From positions 1 through 32,476 of the forward strand of contig JAQBQJ010000043.1 in NCBI GenBank assembly GCA_028287065.1: a stretch of DNA of 32,476 bases, given 5' to 3'. The DNA comes from Labilithrix sp. Its GTDB lineage: Bacteria; Myxococcota_A; Polyangia; Polyangiales; Polyangiaceae. Shown in pieces: positions 8,337 through 16,883 of the stretch. Both the position numbers and the translations under genes were made by a program. Position 1 is the first letter of the stretch; every line of letters starts with the position of its first letter. The notes beneath the pieces were generated by a model, which saw only the letters and a list, made by a program, of their open reading frames with translations, had not been told where the DNA came from and ran no database searches.

Positions 8337-8511
8337 CGTGAAGCGCGAGCGCGCAGGCGACTCCTTTGTCGCTGTGACCGCGAATTTCTGCGCGGGCCTT
8401 CATTGCGACCTCGGGCGCGCCGTACCAGCTGCACAGGGAGCGCCGCTCCCTCGCGGGATCCCGGTCCAATGTGCGCAACGTCGGGCACATCCTTCAACGA
8501 GCAGCCGTCCG

Positions 8512-10557
8512 ATGATCAACCGCATTTCAGAGTCGGCGGCACTCCACGCCGCCCACCTCGCCGGAGTCGCCCTCGGCCACGCCAACGCGCTGCTGGCGAT
8601 CGCCGAGAGCGAGGCGCGTTACAAGGCGACCGAAGCGGCGCTCCGAGCCAGCGACGAGCGCTACCAGTTCGCGATGCGCGGAGCGAACGACGGGATCTGG
8701 GACTGGAATCTGCTCACGAACGACGTCGTCTTCTCGTCTCGATGGAAGTCGATGCTCGGGTACCTCGATGAGGAGCTCGACGACAACGTCGTGACATGGG
8801 CGCGGCTGCTCCATCCCGACGATGCCCCGCGGTCGGAGGAACGTGTCCGACAGTTCCTGTCGAAGGAGATCGACAAGTACGAGATCGAGTTTCGGATGGC
8901 GCACAAAGAAGGCGGCTATCGAAACATCCTCGCCCGTGCCCATCTCGTGGTCGACGAACAGCAACGACCGGTGCGCTTGGTCGGCACGCACGTCGACATC
9001 ACCGAACGCATCCAGGCCGAGGTGGCGCTGCGCCAGAGCGAGGAGATGCTCCGGCGGACGCAGGCGATCGCGCACGTCGTGGGCTGGAGCTTCGACATCG
9101 CGGAGAGCAAGTTCACGATCTCCCGGGACGCCATGCGGCAGATGGGCTGGGAGGCGAGCGACGGCGAGCTGCGCGACTTCAACAGCGCGATCCATCCCGA
9201 GGATCTCCCGCGGGTCCGCACGGCGTGGCTGACCGCCTGCGCCGGGGCGCCTTGCGAGATGGAATACCGGATGGTCATCGATGCAGCGGTCACGTGGGTG
9301 TACACGCGCAGCACGACGGACCTCGATCGTGACGGCAAGCCCGTGACGATCATCGGCGTCACCCAGGACGTCACGGCGCGGCGAAAGCTCGAGGAGCAGT
9401 TCCAGCAGGCGCAGAAGATGGAGGCCATCGGGCAGCTCGCCGGCGGCATCGCGCACGATTTCAACAACCTGATGACGGTCGTCAACGGTTCGGCCGAGCT
9501 CCTCCTCGACGAGCTCCCGCCCGGCTCGATGCGCGACGGCCTGACCGACATTCGTACCGCGGGCGAGCGAGCGGCGGCGCTGACGTATCAATTGCTGGCG
9601 TTCAGCCGCAAGCAGCTCCTGCAGGCCCGCGACCTCGACCTGAACGAGACGGTCTCTCAGCTGGAGCGGATGCTCGCTCGGCTCATCGGCGAGGACATCG
9701 CCGTCCGCACGATCCTCGACCCGATGCTCGCCAGGCTCTACGTCGATCCGGGACAGATCGAACAGGTGATCCTGAACCTGGTGGTCAACGCTCGCGACGC
9801 CATGCCGACCGGTGGCCGCCTGACCATCGAGACCAAGAACGTCTTCGTGTCCCGGGGGACGCACGGCGGAGCCCAGGAATTGAGCCCCGGACACTACGTC
9901 GAGCTCTCCGTGGAGGACAACGGGATGGGCATACCGGAGGCCTTGAAGGAGAAGATCTTCGAACCGTTCTTCACGACGAAGGGTGTCGGAAAGGGAACGG
10001 GGCTAGGGCTCGCCACCGTGTACGGCATCGTCACGCAGAGCGGCGGGCACATCAGCGTCACGAGCCGCCTGGGCGTCGGAACGAAATTCACGCTGCTCCT
10101 GCCGTCCGCGTCCGCGAAGGTCAGCTCGGGGGCCGCCTCGCCCGGAGCGACGCCCACGTCCCGCGGGACCGAAACGATCCTGCTCGTCGAGGACGAGGAC
10201 GCGGTACGGCGGATCGTCCGCACCACGCTGGAGCGGAACGGATACAGGGTCCTCGAGGCGAACGTCGGTTCGGTGGCCGTCGAGCTCGCGCGGCAGCACG
10301 CCGGCCAGATCGATCTGCTCCTCACCGACGTCGTCATGCCGGGGATGAGCGGCCGCCAGGTAGCGGACGTCGTTTGCGAGAAAAACCCAGACCTGCCGGT
10401 GTTGTTCATGAGCGGATACACCGACGATGCGATCGTTCGCAACGGCGTGCTCGAGGCGAAGGACCACTTCCTCGCGAAGCCGTTCGCGCCGACGGCGTTG
10501 ATCAGGAAAGTTCGCGGCGTGCTCGATGCGCGGCCTCTACTCCTGAAGGGACCCTGA
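8512..10557 (+). CDS. Hybrid sensor histidine kinase (PAS-PAS-HisKA-HATPase-REC)
   Basis: 681 residues from the ATG at 8512; the frame is open further upstream but that part is Arg/Pro-rich and unlike a domain. A short helical lead (residues 1-45) is followed by two PAS domains (about 45-165 with HPDD and an HVDITER exit; about 175-300 with HPEDLP and a GVTQDVTAR exit), HisKA with phospho-acceptor His315 (GIAHDFNNLM), HATPase with N box LNLVVNARDAM, G1 VEDNGMGIP and G2 GKGTGLGLA, and a C-terminal receiver with Asp606 (LLTDVVMPGMSG) and Lys in AKPFAP. There is no transmembrane segment, so it is a cytoplasmic sensor. The terminal receiver implies intramolecular phosphotransfer; no Hpt or DNA-binding partner is encoded beside it. 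Confidence 0.93.
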   Translation: MINRISESAALHAAHLAGVALGHANALLAIAESEARYKATEAALRASDERYQFAMRGANDGIWDWNLLTNDVVFSSRWKSMLGYLDEELDDNVVTWARLLHPDDAPRSEERVRQFLSKEIDKYEIEFRMAHKEGGYRNILARAHLVVDEQQRPVRLVGTHVDITERIQAEVALRQSEEMLRRTQAIAHVVGWSFDIAESKFTISRDAMRQMGWEASDGELRDFNSAIHPEDLPRVRTAWLTACAGAPCEMEYRMVIDAAVTWVYTRSTTDLDRDGKPVTIIGVTQDVTARRKLEEQFQQAQKMEAIGQLAGGIAHDFNNLMTVVNGSAELLLDELPPGSMRDGLTDIRTAGERAAALTYQLLAFSRKQLLQARDLDLNETVSQLERMLARLIGEDIAVRTILDPMLARLYVDPGQIEQVILNLVVNARDAMPTGGRLTIETKNVFVSRGTHGGAQELSPGHYVELSVEDNGMGIPEALKEKIFEPFFTTKGVGKGTGLGLATVYGIVTQSGGHISVTSRLGVGTKFTLLLPSASAKVSSGAASPGATPTSRGTETILLVEDEDAVRRIVRTTLERNGYRVLEANVGSVAVELARQHAGQIDLLLTDVVMPGMSGRQVADVVCEKNPDLPVLFMSGYTDDAIVRNGVLEAKDHFLAKPFAPTALIRKVRGVLDARPLLLKGP

Positions 10558-10619
10558 CGAGGCGGTCTCTCGCTCGCTCTCCCCGAACGAGGATGCGTAC
10601 GCGCGGACCAGCGGGCGAC

Positions 10620-10745
10620 TCACGACCTCTTCCATCGGGGCGTCTTCGGTCGAACCGTAGCCTTGCGAGCTGCACGTTTGGGCTTTCGATCGTCCCCCTT
10701 CATCCACGGCAGCGTGTCGATCAAGCGCACGATGAGTTCGTGCAA
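10620..10745 (-). CDS. Possible small basic protein (41 aa)
   Basis: A short frame starting at TTG 10745 with AGGAG eight to nine bases upstream, placed 21 nt after the stop of the upstream membrane-anchor gene. It reads LHELIVRLIDTLPWMKGDD followed by a Lys/Arg-rich tail (KPKRAARKATVRPK). The first half is strongly G/C-ending at third positions, as in real genes here; the second half less so. It could be a small nucleic-acid-binding or histone-tail-like peptide, or the tail of a lost gene. Tentative. Confidence 0.28.
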   Translation of the reverse strand: MHELIVRLIDTLPWMKGDDRKPKRAARKATVRPKTPRWKRS

Positions 10746-10766
10746 TGCGTCACCGCTCCTGGACCG

Positions 10767-11495
10767 TCAACGCCGCTTCTTCTTCGCCTTGTCTTCGGGC
10801 TTCTCGAACTCGCACTCGAGCTCGTCGTCCTCCGAGACCGAGCAGAGGCCGCGGATGACCGAGTTGCGGTTCTTCGTGTAGATCGAGGCGGGAAACTTGC
10901 GGTTGATCGTGTCGAAGTCCTGCTTGCGCGTCACCGGCGCACTCGGGAAGATCGAGAGATGCGGCGACGGGCCCGGCGTGAGCGGCGCCTCCGCGGGACC
11001 GTCGAGATCGCCTCCATACGAGAGCGAGACGAGCGTGTAGCGTCGCGGCTTGCCGACGGTGTAGACCGCACGATACCCGGACTTGGGGATCTCGATCTCC
11101 GCGGTCTCGAGGACCTTGGCCTTGTCGTCGAGGATCTCGATCTTGTGCTTGCCGGGCTCCATGTCGTCGACCAGCGGCCCCCTTCCTCCGAAGAGACCGG
11201 GGATCTTCGGCCCTATCCGCTTGTATCGGTCGTGTTGCAGCACGTGCCCGTCGACCTTGACCGTGACCTCGGCATCCGGAGAGTCGAAGAGGACGTAGTT
11301 CGAGGCCTCGTCCGCGCGCACGCCGAGGAGCGTCACTCCGATGATCAACGGAAAGCCGGCGAGCGCGAAGAGCCACCAGTAGCGCTGGAACCACGACGGC
11401 GGCGGCGGCACGTACGGGTTCGGCTGCTGAAACTGCGGATGCTGCGGATGCTGCGGCGGCGGCTGCGACCAGTGCGGAGGGGGGCCTTGCTGCAT
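10767..11495 (-). CDS. Membrane-anchored protein with Pro/Gln-rich N-terminus
   Basis: 242 residues. The first ~33 are Pro/Gln/His-rich (short PQHPQ-type repeats), followed by one strong hydrophobic segment (about 37-60: WWLFALAGFPLIIGVTLLGV) and a soluble C-terminal domain. That domain contains a strand pattern like PEGA/carboxypeptidase-type beta sandwiches (EVTVKVDGHVL, DMEPGKHKIEI, YRAVYTVGK) and ends in a Lys/Arg run. A Cys pair (LCSV... LECEF) lies near the end. The architecture, cytoplasmic low-complexity region, one TM and periplasmic beta domain, is common among uncharacterised myxobacterial envelope proteins. A GGAGAG site precedes the ATG at 11495. Function not recognised. Confidence 0.72.
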   Translation of the reverse strand: MQQGPPPHWSQPPPQHPQHPQFQQPNPYVPPPPSWFQRYWWLFALAGFPLIIGVTLLGVRADEASNYVLFDSPDAEVTVKVDGHVLQHDRYKRIGPKIPGLFGGRGPLVDDMEPGKHKIEILDDKAKVLETAEIEIPKSGYRAVYTVGKPRRYTLVSLSYGGDLDGPAEAPLTPGPSPHLSIFPSAPVTRKQDFDTINRKFPASIYTKNRNSVIRGLCSVSEDDELECEFEKPEDKAKKKRR

Positions 11496-12044
11496 CGTGG
11501 GCGCTCTCCACGATATACGAAGCGCCGGGCGACGGTCTTCCCCTCGCTACCCAGGAATTGCTGCCGGTAGCTTGTCGGGGCTGAGTACCTCGATGCGCGG
11601 CGCGTTATGTCTTTTCGTGAGCATGTCGTTTCCTATGTTGCGTTCCGGCCGGTCCACTTTGGGGCGGCGCGGCTTCTGCTGCTATCGTTTGCGTCGCATG
11701 CAGGGTGAGAGGGAAGGGCGTCGCGGGATTGTCTGGTGGCACGCGCCGCTGGTAGTGGCCCTGATCGCAGCCGCCAATGCGGCTATCACTGTCGCGGACG
11801 GCCACGCACACGCTTCACGTCCGTTCTGCCGCTGATCGTCTACGCGCTGCGCGGGGTAGTTGCTGGGCTCATCGTTGGGGGGCTCCGCTGTTTGCATCGG
11901 GCTGGTTATTCTGTGTCGCACTCTGGGTTTGAGCGGCTAACGCGCAGCGAATCAGATTTCGGAAGTGCGTAATTGATCTCGTTCCCTTAAAGGGCGCGAG
12001 ATGTCGGCGGATAATCTCGTCCGATCTAGGAGGACGTCGGAGCG
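11496..12044. other. 549-bp stretch without a confident gene
   Basis: Base composition is less GC-rich than the flanks. On the plus strand a 45-codon frame (ATG 11698 to TGA 11835) contains one hydrophobic segment (PLVVALIAAANAAITVA). Shifted by one frame and immediately downstream, about 11820-11885, a second hydrophobic stretch appears (VLPLIVYALRGVVAGLIVGG). Together they may be a small two-TM membrane protein broken by a frameshift, but there is no ribosome site and the codon bias is weak. A palindrome closes the stretch at 11976-12002. Confidence 0.3.
11976..12002. repeat. 27-bp nested palindrome
   Basis: ATCTCG (11976-11981) and CGAGAT (11997-12002) flank an inner CCCTT/AAGGG inverted repeat (within 11984-11994). 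The dyad is centred about 55 bp before the LysR remnant. It could be an operator or a terminator stem; no T-tract follows. Confidence 0.4.
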
Positions 12045-12233
12045 ATGCTCGTCGCGAGGACCAAGAGGCACGTCGCGCTGACGTCCGCCGGTGCGACCTT
12101 TCTCGAGGGCGCCAAGGCCACCCTGGCCACCGTCGAGCCGGCAAAGGCCGCCGCGCTCCGCTCGGCCAACGGCGATACCGGACGCCTCGTTCTTCGCTTC
12201 ACGATGTCGAGCGCGCTCACGGTCCTGCTGGCG
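12045..12233 (+). pseudogene. LysR-family regulator remnant
   Basis: About 63 codons match the part of LysR regulators just after the helix-turn-helix: a LLVRTKRHVALT-like stretch (here LVARTKRHVALT), then SAGATFLEGAKATL (linker helix) and GDTGRLVLRFTMSSAL, the first strand of the effector domain. The first ~45 residues with the DNA-binding helices are missing, and the homology stops after SSALTVLLA, where an unrelated minus-strand lipoprotein gene begins to occupy the DNA. It is truncated at both ends, so certainly non-functional. AGGAGG at 12029-12034 is probably fortuitous. Confidence 0.6.
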
Positions 12234-12317
12234 TGGCGGCGCGCAAGCGATGACCGTCGATCAGCTCCGACGTCTCCTCATCGCGCCCGAGATCGTCGCG
12301 CCCCTCGCCGCGGCGGG

Positions 12318-12686
12318 CTACCCCTCGCACTGGAGCATCGACGCCTCGGACGCGCCCGAAGAGCAGCCGATCGCCGAGATCTCCTCTACCTTGCAGCTCG
12401 CGCATTTCCGGCCGCACATGCGCGAGGGGCCGCACTTCCCGGACCCGCAGTCCGTGCGCTTGATCTTGGGCGAGTCTCCCCAGCCGGTCCCGGTCCCGGA
12501 AGGTTCATGGCAAGTGACGGCGACGTTGCCATCGCAGTGATCGTCGAATTCGTACGGAATGCAGTCGTTCTTGTCCTCGATCCGGCATGCCGCCGCGAGA
12601 GGCGGGATCGCGAGCAGCAGAGCTACGAGTGCCAAGAGCCGCGCGGAACCGACACGCTTCTGGACGAGGACGGGAATGACTCGCAT
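12318..12686 (-). CDS. Cysteine-rich lipoprotein
   Basis: 122 residues. An N-terminal Arg/Lys region and hydrophobic core (ALVALLLAIPPLAAAC) form a lipoprotein signal with lipid-accepting Cys34. The mature part carries ten further Cys (42, 51, 59, 80, 85, 91, 95, 98, 108, 120), enough for five disulfides, in a spacing of the CGSGKCG...CGRKCASC type seen in small Cys-rich secreted myxobacterial proteins. A TTGACA hexamer (complement of 12718-12723) lies 31 bp before the start, though a matching -10 is poor. Function unknown. It would act at the cell envelope. Confidence 0.65.
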   Translation of the reverse strand: MRVIPVLVQKRVGSARLLALVALLLAIPPLAAACRIEDKNDCIPYEFDDHCDGNVAVTCHEPSGTGTGWGDSPKIKRTDCGSGKCGPSRMCGRKCASCKVEEISAIGCSSGASEASMLQCEG

Positions 12687-12763
12687 GCAACGTGGATGAT
12701 GTGCTTCGAGGCGTCTTTGTCAAAATGACGCAACCTGACACCGTCATGGCGGGGAAAGCGTCG

Positions 12764-13128
12764 TCATAGCAGCCTGACGGTCCGAGCCCGAGGACGTCGA
12801 GCACGGCGCCGCGGACCTCCGGCCAGCGGTGAGTCGTTCATGCCTTCGGCGAGCACGCGGACGCGGTGCGTCCCTGCGGGCAACGTCACGTCGACGGTGC
12901 GGATGATGACCCCGCGCTCTCCGATCACCGGCTTGCCGCCGGCGAGGGCGGCCTTCGAGAGCGGCGTGCCGTCGAGCGTCGCTCGCGCGTAGGTGGGGAG
13001 CTCGAGGCGCAAGACGCCGTCGCGCGCTTCTTTCTCGAGCTTCACGACGATCGCCGCGGCGGCGCCGGCGCGGTCTTGGGCGCGGCGAGCGCCGGGGCGC
13101 TCGAGCCGACACACGCGATGACGATCAT
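12764..13128 (-). pseudogene. Secreted PEGA-like protein gene with a frameshift
   Basis: ATG 13128 starts a good signal peptide (MIVIACVGSSAPALAAPK), but that frame ends after RRSS at 13042. In the next frame an apparently coding sequence begins at exactly this point: IVVKLEKEARDGVLRLELP, then a PEGA-like beta pattern (ATLDGTPLS, VIIRTVDVTLPAGTHRVRV) to a stop at 12764. Joining the two needs a single-base shift in the GC repeat around 13055-13070 (GCCGGCGCCGCCGCGG). It is either a decayed gene or a sequencing or assembly indel; if corrected, a ~120-residue periplasmic protein results. Confidence 0.55.
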
Positions 13129-13176
13129 CACCCGCACTGCGGTTCGTCGTATCTGCGCTCGCAGGCGCTGGACCGA

Positions 13177-13407
13177 CCCGAGGATCAGCGTGAGCGGCGT
13201 CCGCAGCTCATGGCTAACGTTCGTGAAGAACGCCGTCTTCACGCGATCGATCTCCGCCAGTGCCTCCGCCTTGCGACGCTGCTCCTCGTAGGCGTGTGCG
13301 TTCGCGAGCGCGGCGCCTACCGTGGGGGCCACGAGAACGAGAACGCCTCGGTAGGCGTCGTCCAAGTGGAGGCGTGGGCTCAGGCCGGCGCCTCCTCGAC
13401 CCAACAC
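13177..13407 (-). pseudogene. GAF-HisKA sensor kinase fragment
   Basis: 77 codons match the end of a GAF domain (DDAYRGVLVLVAPTVGAALANAHAYEEQRRKAEALAEI) and the start of HisKA (VKTAFFTNVSHELRTPLTLILG) with the phospho-acceptor His. Everything after ILG (rest of HisKA, HATPase) and everything before the GAF tail is absent. The frame runs into the PEGA-like gene's signal peptide, so a deletion has fused kinase debris to it. It abuts the stop of the upstream small alpha/beta-barrel gene (TGA 13408-13410). Non-functional as a kinase. Confidence 0.65.
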
Positions 13408-13722
13408 TCAGGCGGGCGCGTCGTCCGCGCGGTATGCACCGATGGCCGTTGCCGGCGAATTGACCGCTCTCTCTTCGCAGCGATCGGCGATGTTGGCGAC
13501 GAAGGCCTTGAAGGCGGGGAGGGCGATGAGCGGATTCTGTCCGTCGGCTGTGGAAACAGTCGCGACGTGCACGAAGCTCACGCCGTCCTCGAGCTTCAAC
13601 GCGTGATAGGCGAGGCCGGTGGGGCGCATGGTCGCGAGCTCGGCGAACACCTTGCGAATGAGGTCCTCGTGCTCCTCGAGGCGATCGGCTTTGACCTTGT
13701 AGCGAACGACGACGCGCTTCAT
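13408..13722 (-). CDS. Small ferredoxin-fold (dimeric alpha/beta barrel-like) protein
   Basis: 104 residues. The pattern beta (RVVVRYKVKA), helix (EEHEDLIRKVFAELA), beta (GLAYHALKLEDG), beta (SFVHVATVS), helix (LPAFKAFVANIADRC) matches the dimeric alpha/beta barrel (ABM-like) fold. There is no recognisable catalytic residue set, so function is open: some relatives are small monooxygenases, many are uncharacterised. GGGAGGGCC lies just before the ATG at 13722. The start overlaps by 4 nt (ATGA) the stop of a 30-codon upstream frame, suggesting translational coupling. Confidence 0.68.
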   Translation of the reverse strand: MKRVVVRYKVKADRLEEHEDLIRKVFAELATMRPTGLAYHALKLEDGVSFVHVATVSTADGQNPLIALPAFKAFVANIADRCEERAVNSPATAIGAYRADDAPA

Positions 13723-13811
13723 GAGGCCCTCCCTTCGGCTTCCTTTTCGAGATCGAGCGCGTAGCGATCGAAGGTCGACGCCTTCTTCTGGCTGATTGAG
13801 TCGGTCATCAT
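13719..13811 (-). CDS. Possible 30-aa leader/small protein coupled to the downstream gene
   Basis: The frame begins with two consecutive ATG codons (13811, 13808), reads MTDSISQKKASTFDRYALDLEKEAEG and stops in ATGA overlapping the alpha/beta-barrel gene. Codon use resembles the neighbouring genes. A small AGGA lies just upstream of the second ATG. It may be a genuine small protein, a translational leader, or the N-terminus of a gene later truncated. Confidence 0.4.
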   Translation of the reverse strand: MMTDSISQKKASTFDRYALDLEKEAEGRAS

Positions 13812-13887
13812 GTCCTGACGACGTTCGAGCCCACCGAAAGGATGCGGTGCCGTGGTCTTTTTTTTCGGCCCAGGTGCCTCGGCGCGT

Positions 13888-16818
13888 TCATGTTCGTGTC
13901 CAAGGCGAAGTCGGCGGGCCCCCCTCGGCGTGTGCGGCGCTCCCCGAAGGCAGGTTCGCGAGGACCTCCTCCACCGCGGCGCTCGCGACCGGCTTCGTCA
14001 GGTGGAAGTCGAAGCCGGCCGCCGTGGTTCGCCGCTTGTCCTCTTCGCTTCCCCAGCCCGTGAGCGCGACGAGCACGACGCCCGCGAGACGCGGGTCGGC
14101 GCGGAGCTGCCTCGCGACCTCGTGCCCGTCGATCCCCGGCAGCCCGATGTCGAGGAACACGACCTCGGGCGTGAACGCACGCGCTGCCGCGAGCCCCTCC
14201 GGGCCGTCGTACGCGACGCGCGTCTCGTGTCCGGCGAGATCGAGCATCGTGGCGAGGAGCTCGGCGCCGTCCACGTTGTCGTCGACGACGAGCACGCGTT
14301 TGCGGAGGAGCCTCGGCCGATCCGGCCGTGGGTGTCCGCCGCCCTCGGACTCCGGATGTGCCGCGTCGACCCCCATGATGGGAAGACGGATCGTGAACGT
14401 GCTCCCCTGTCCTATCCCCCCGCTCTCCGCCTCGACCTTTCCTCCGTGCATCTCCACCAGCTTTCGTACGAGTGAGAGGCCGATCCCGAGTCCGCCCTGC
14501 GCACGGGCGATCGTCCGGTTCACCTGCGCGAACAGATCGAAGACCTCGGGCAACATCTCGGCCGAGATGCCCATTCCGTCGTCGGCCACGCGGATGACGA
14601 CCTGGCAGTCCTCGAGCGCCGCAGACAGCTCGATGTGACCGCCATCGACAGTGTACTTCGCCGAGTTGTTGAGGAGATTGCTGACGACCTGCGCAAGGCG
14701 CGTGAGATCGCCGTCGAGCCAGACCGCGCGCTCCGGCGCGTGGATCGTCAGCGCGTGCCGCGCCGCTTCGATCAGCGGGCGACTGGCCTCGACGGCGTGA
14801 TCGAGCACGGCGCGCAGCTGCACGCGCTGCCGTTTCAGCTCGAACTTGCCGCGGCTGATCCGCGAGACGTCGAGGAGATCGTCGACGAGCCGGACCATGT
14901 GCCCGAGCTGCCGGTCCATCATCGCTCGTGCCCGCTCGGCCCCGGGCCCAGTGGGAGTGAGCTTCAGGACGTCGAGCCCGGTACGGATCGGCGCGAGTGG
15001 GTTCCGGAGCTCGTGGGCGAGCGTGGCGAGGAACTCGTCCTTCCGGCGATCTTGTTCGCGCAGATCCTCGGCGGCTCGGATTCGCTCGATGTGCGCCCAC
15101 GAGCGCTCGACCACCTCCTCGACGAGAGCGATCTCGGCAGGTGCCCAGTCGCGGGCCGTCGCGTTGTGGACGGCCATCATCGCGACGAGCTGCCCCTCCT
15201 TCACGAGCGGACAGCAGATGAACGCCCCGACGCCGAGCTCGCTGAACACGTCCCCTTCGCAGGAGGAGCGCAGCTCGCGGTCCACGTCTCGCACGACGAG
15301 CATCTCGCCCGCACGCATCTTCGCCCCAACGCGTGGACCGAAGCGATCGAGCGCGTGCACGCCGGCCGTGCTCGCGACGCCGGCCGCTGTCCAGTCGTGG
15401 CGGATCGTGAAGCGGGTGCCGTCGGCGTCGACGTCTGCATACGCGCAGCGCGTGGCGCGCAGGTACTCGCCCAGCAAACGCGTGGTGGCGACCATGATGG
15501 ACGCCGGGTCGGACGCCGGGCGCGGCGTCGCTTCACCCAGCGCATCGAGGAGCCGCCGGCGCTCCTCCGCGCGCTTGTGTTCGTCGATCATGAGCGAGAT
15601 GCCCGACAGTGCGACGGTCTTGCCACTAGCGTCCGTCGTGGAGCACGCACGTACGTGAAGCCAGTGGATCGAGCCGTCGGGCCAGCGCGTTCGGTACTCC
15701 AGCTCGCAGTTCGCCGCGCGGGCGCAGGCCTCGTCGGTGACGCGACGCCACTCCGCGCGATCCTCCTCGAGCACGCTGGCCGCGAAATCGTCGTAGGTGA
15801 ACGAGTCGTCGGGCCCTCGACCGTAGTTCGCCTTGCAGGTGTCCGAGCACACGAGGTGGTTCGTGGCGAGATCGCGATCCCAGGTCCCCATTCGCCCGGC
15901 CTTCAAGGCGAACTGGAGACGCCCTTGGCTCTCGCGCAGCGCCCCTTCCGCGCGCGCCGCCGCCGCCGCCGCCTGTCCGATGGTCTCCTCGGCGACGATC
16001 CGGTCCGTGACGTCCGACGCGGTGCCGATCATGCCGTCCGACGCGTCCCCCACGCCCTCGCGTTCGCGATGCATGAGCCCCGTGAGCTCGACCCAGCGAA
16101 GACGACCGTCGGCCCGGCGGATGCGCCCGAGGAAGTAAAACCGTGCGCCGGTCTCGAGCGTGTCCGCGAGCGCCCTCCGGAGCCGCGCAGCATCCTCCTG
16201 GTGGATGACCTCCGACCAGAAGCGACCGCTGTTCACCGGCTCGTCGGTGCGCGAGAGGCCGAACACCTCGTAGATGAGGCTATTCTCCCAGGTGATGCGA
16301 TCCTCCGCGATGTGCCACGTCCAGATCCCGAGCCCCGCGACGTCCGTCGCGAGGCGGAGGCGCTCCTCGCTCGTCTTGAGCGCGGCCTCGGCGATCTTCG
16401 CTGCGGTCACGTCCTGGACAGTGCCCACGAGCCGGAACGGACGCCCGTCGACGAAGGTCGTTTTTCCCGTGACCGCGATCCAGCGGGTCACGCCGTCCGT
16501 GCGGTTGATCACGCGGTACTCGGCCCTGTACTTGCCGGGCCCCTGCGGATCGAGCGCGCGGTCGAGCGCAGCCTGCGTAGGCGCGCGGTCGTCGGGATGA
16601 AGCCCGGACATGAAGAGATCGAGAGTGACGGTCGCGCTCGGCCCGATCCCCCAGAGCTCGCGGACGCGTTCGTCCCACGAGATCGTGTTGTTCGCGATGT
16701 CGTAGTCGTGGATGCCGACGTCCGCGGCGTCCTTCGCGAGGAGCAGCCGTTCCTCGCTCCGCGCAAGCGCTGCCTGCTCCTCTTCGTCGAGCGTTGGAAC
16801 CGCTGCGGATCTCACCAT
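13888..16818 (-). CDS. Large hybrid histidine kinase (PAS-PAS-PAS-GAF-HisKA-HATPase-REC)
   Basis: 976 residues from ATG 16818, preceded by a GAGGGG run; an earlier in-frame start adds 19 Arg-rich residues and is less likely. Domains: PAS 1 (about 18-142, GLHPDD, exit GTVQDVTAA), PAS 2 (about 148-278, exit ASDVTDR), PAS 3 (about 290-418), GAF (about 425-582; CCPLVKEGQLVAMMAVH), HisKA with His602 (LAHELRNPLAP), HATPase (about 705-815; N box SNLLNNSAKYT, G1 VADDGMGI, G2 GGLGIGLSL) and receiver with Asp890 (VVFLDIGLPG) and Lys942 (LTKP). No transmembrane helices, so a cytosolic multi-input sensor. No output regulator is adjacent. Sensor kinase debris lies on both sides (13177-13407 and 16884-17125). 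Confidence 0.93.
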   Translation of the reverse strand: MVRSAAVPTLDEEEQAALARSEERLLLAKDAADVGIHDYDIANNTISWDERVRELWGIGPSATVTLDLFMSGLHPDDRAPTQAALDRALDPQGPGKYRAEYRVINRTDGVTRWIAVTGKTTFVDGRPFRLVGTVQDVTAAKIAEAALKTSEERLRLATDVAGLGIWTWHIAEDRITWENSLIYEVFGLSRTDEPVNSGRFWSEVIHQEDAARLRRALADTLETGARFYFLGRIRRADGRLRWVELTGLMHREREGVGDASDGMIGTASDVTDRIVAEETIGQAAAAAARAEGALRESQGRLQFALKAGRMGTWDRDLATNHLVCSDTCKANYGRGPDDSFTYDDFAASVLEEDRAEWRRVTDEACARAANCELEYRTRWPDGSIHWLHVRACSTTDASGKTVALSGISLMIDEHKRAEERRRLLDALGEATPRPASDPASIMVATTRLLGEYLRATRCAYADVDADGTRFTIRHDWTAAGVASTAGVHALDRFGPRVGAKMRAGEMLVVRDVDRELRSSCEGDVFSELGVGAFICCPLVKEGQLVAMMAVHNATARDWAPAEIALVEEVVERSWAHIERIRAAEDLREQDRRKDEFLATLAHELRNPLAPIRTGLDVLKLTPTGPGAERARAMMDRQLGHMVRLVDDLLDVSRISRGKFELKRQRVQLRAVLDHAVEASRPLIEAARHALTIHAPERAVWLDGDLTRLAQVVSNLLNNSAKYTVDGGHIELSAALEDCQVVIRVADDGMGISAEMLPEVFDLFAQVNRTIARAQGGLGIGLSLVRKLVEMHGGKVEAESGGIGQGSTFTIRLPIMGVDAAHPESEGGGHPRPDRPRLLRKRVLVVDDNVDGAELLATMLDLAGHETRVAYDGPEGLAAARAFTPEVVFLDIGLPGIDGHEVARQLRADPRLAGVVLVALTGWGSEEDKRRTTAAGFDFHLTKPVASAAVEEVLANLPSGSAAHAEGGPPTSPWTRT

Positions 16819-16883
16819 GCGTCGCGCCCCCCTCGAGGGTCTTGCAACGTTTAGTCGCCGAAAGGAGCGCGTCAATCTCGGTA

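Noticed and set aside
8302-8511. N-terminal extension of the hybrid kinase
   Set aside because: Open in frame but without domain character and with a hairpin inside; ATG 8512 is preferred.
12029-12047. AGGAGG plus ATG at 12045 as a genuine start for a small regulator
   Set aside because: The downstream sequence corresponds to the middle of LysR proteins, lacking the HTH, so the apparent start is fortuitous.
13855-13866. T-run on the plus strand as a terminator for the large kinase
   Set aside because: For the minus-strand kinase this run reads as A residues and no stem precedes it in that direction.
14635-16854. A 739-codon plus-strand open frame opposite the large hybrid kinase
   Set aside because: The opposite strand has seven recognisable domains; this frame is Arg/Glu/Asp-rich with no motif.
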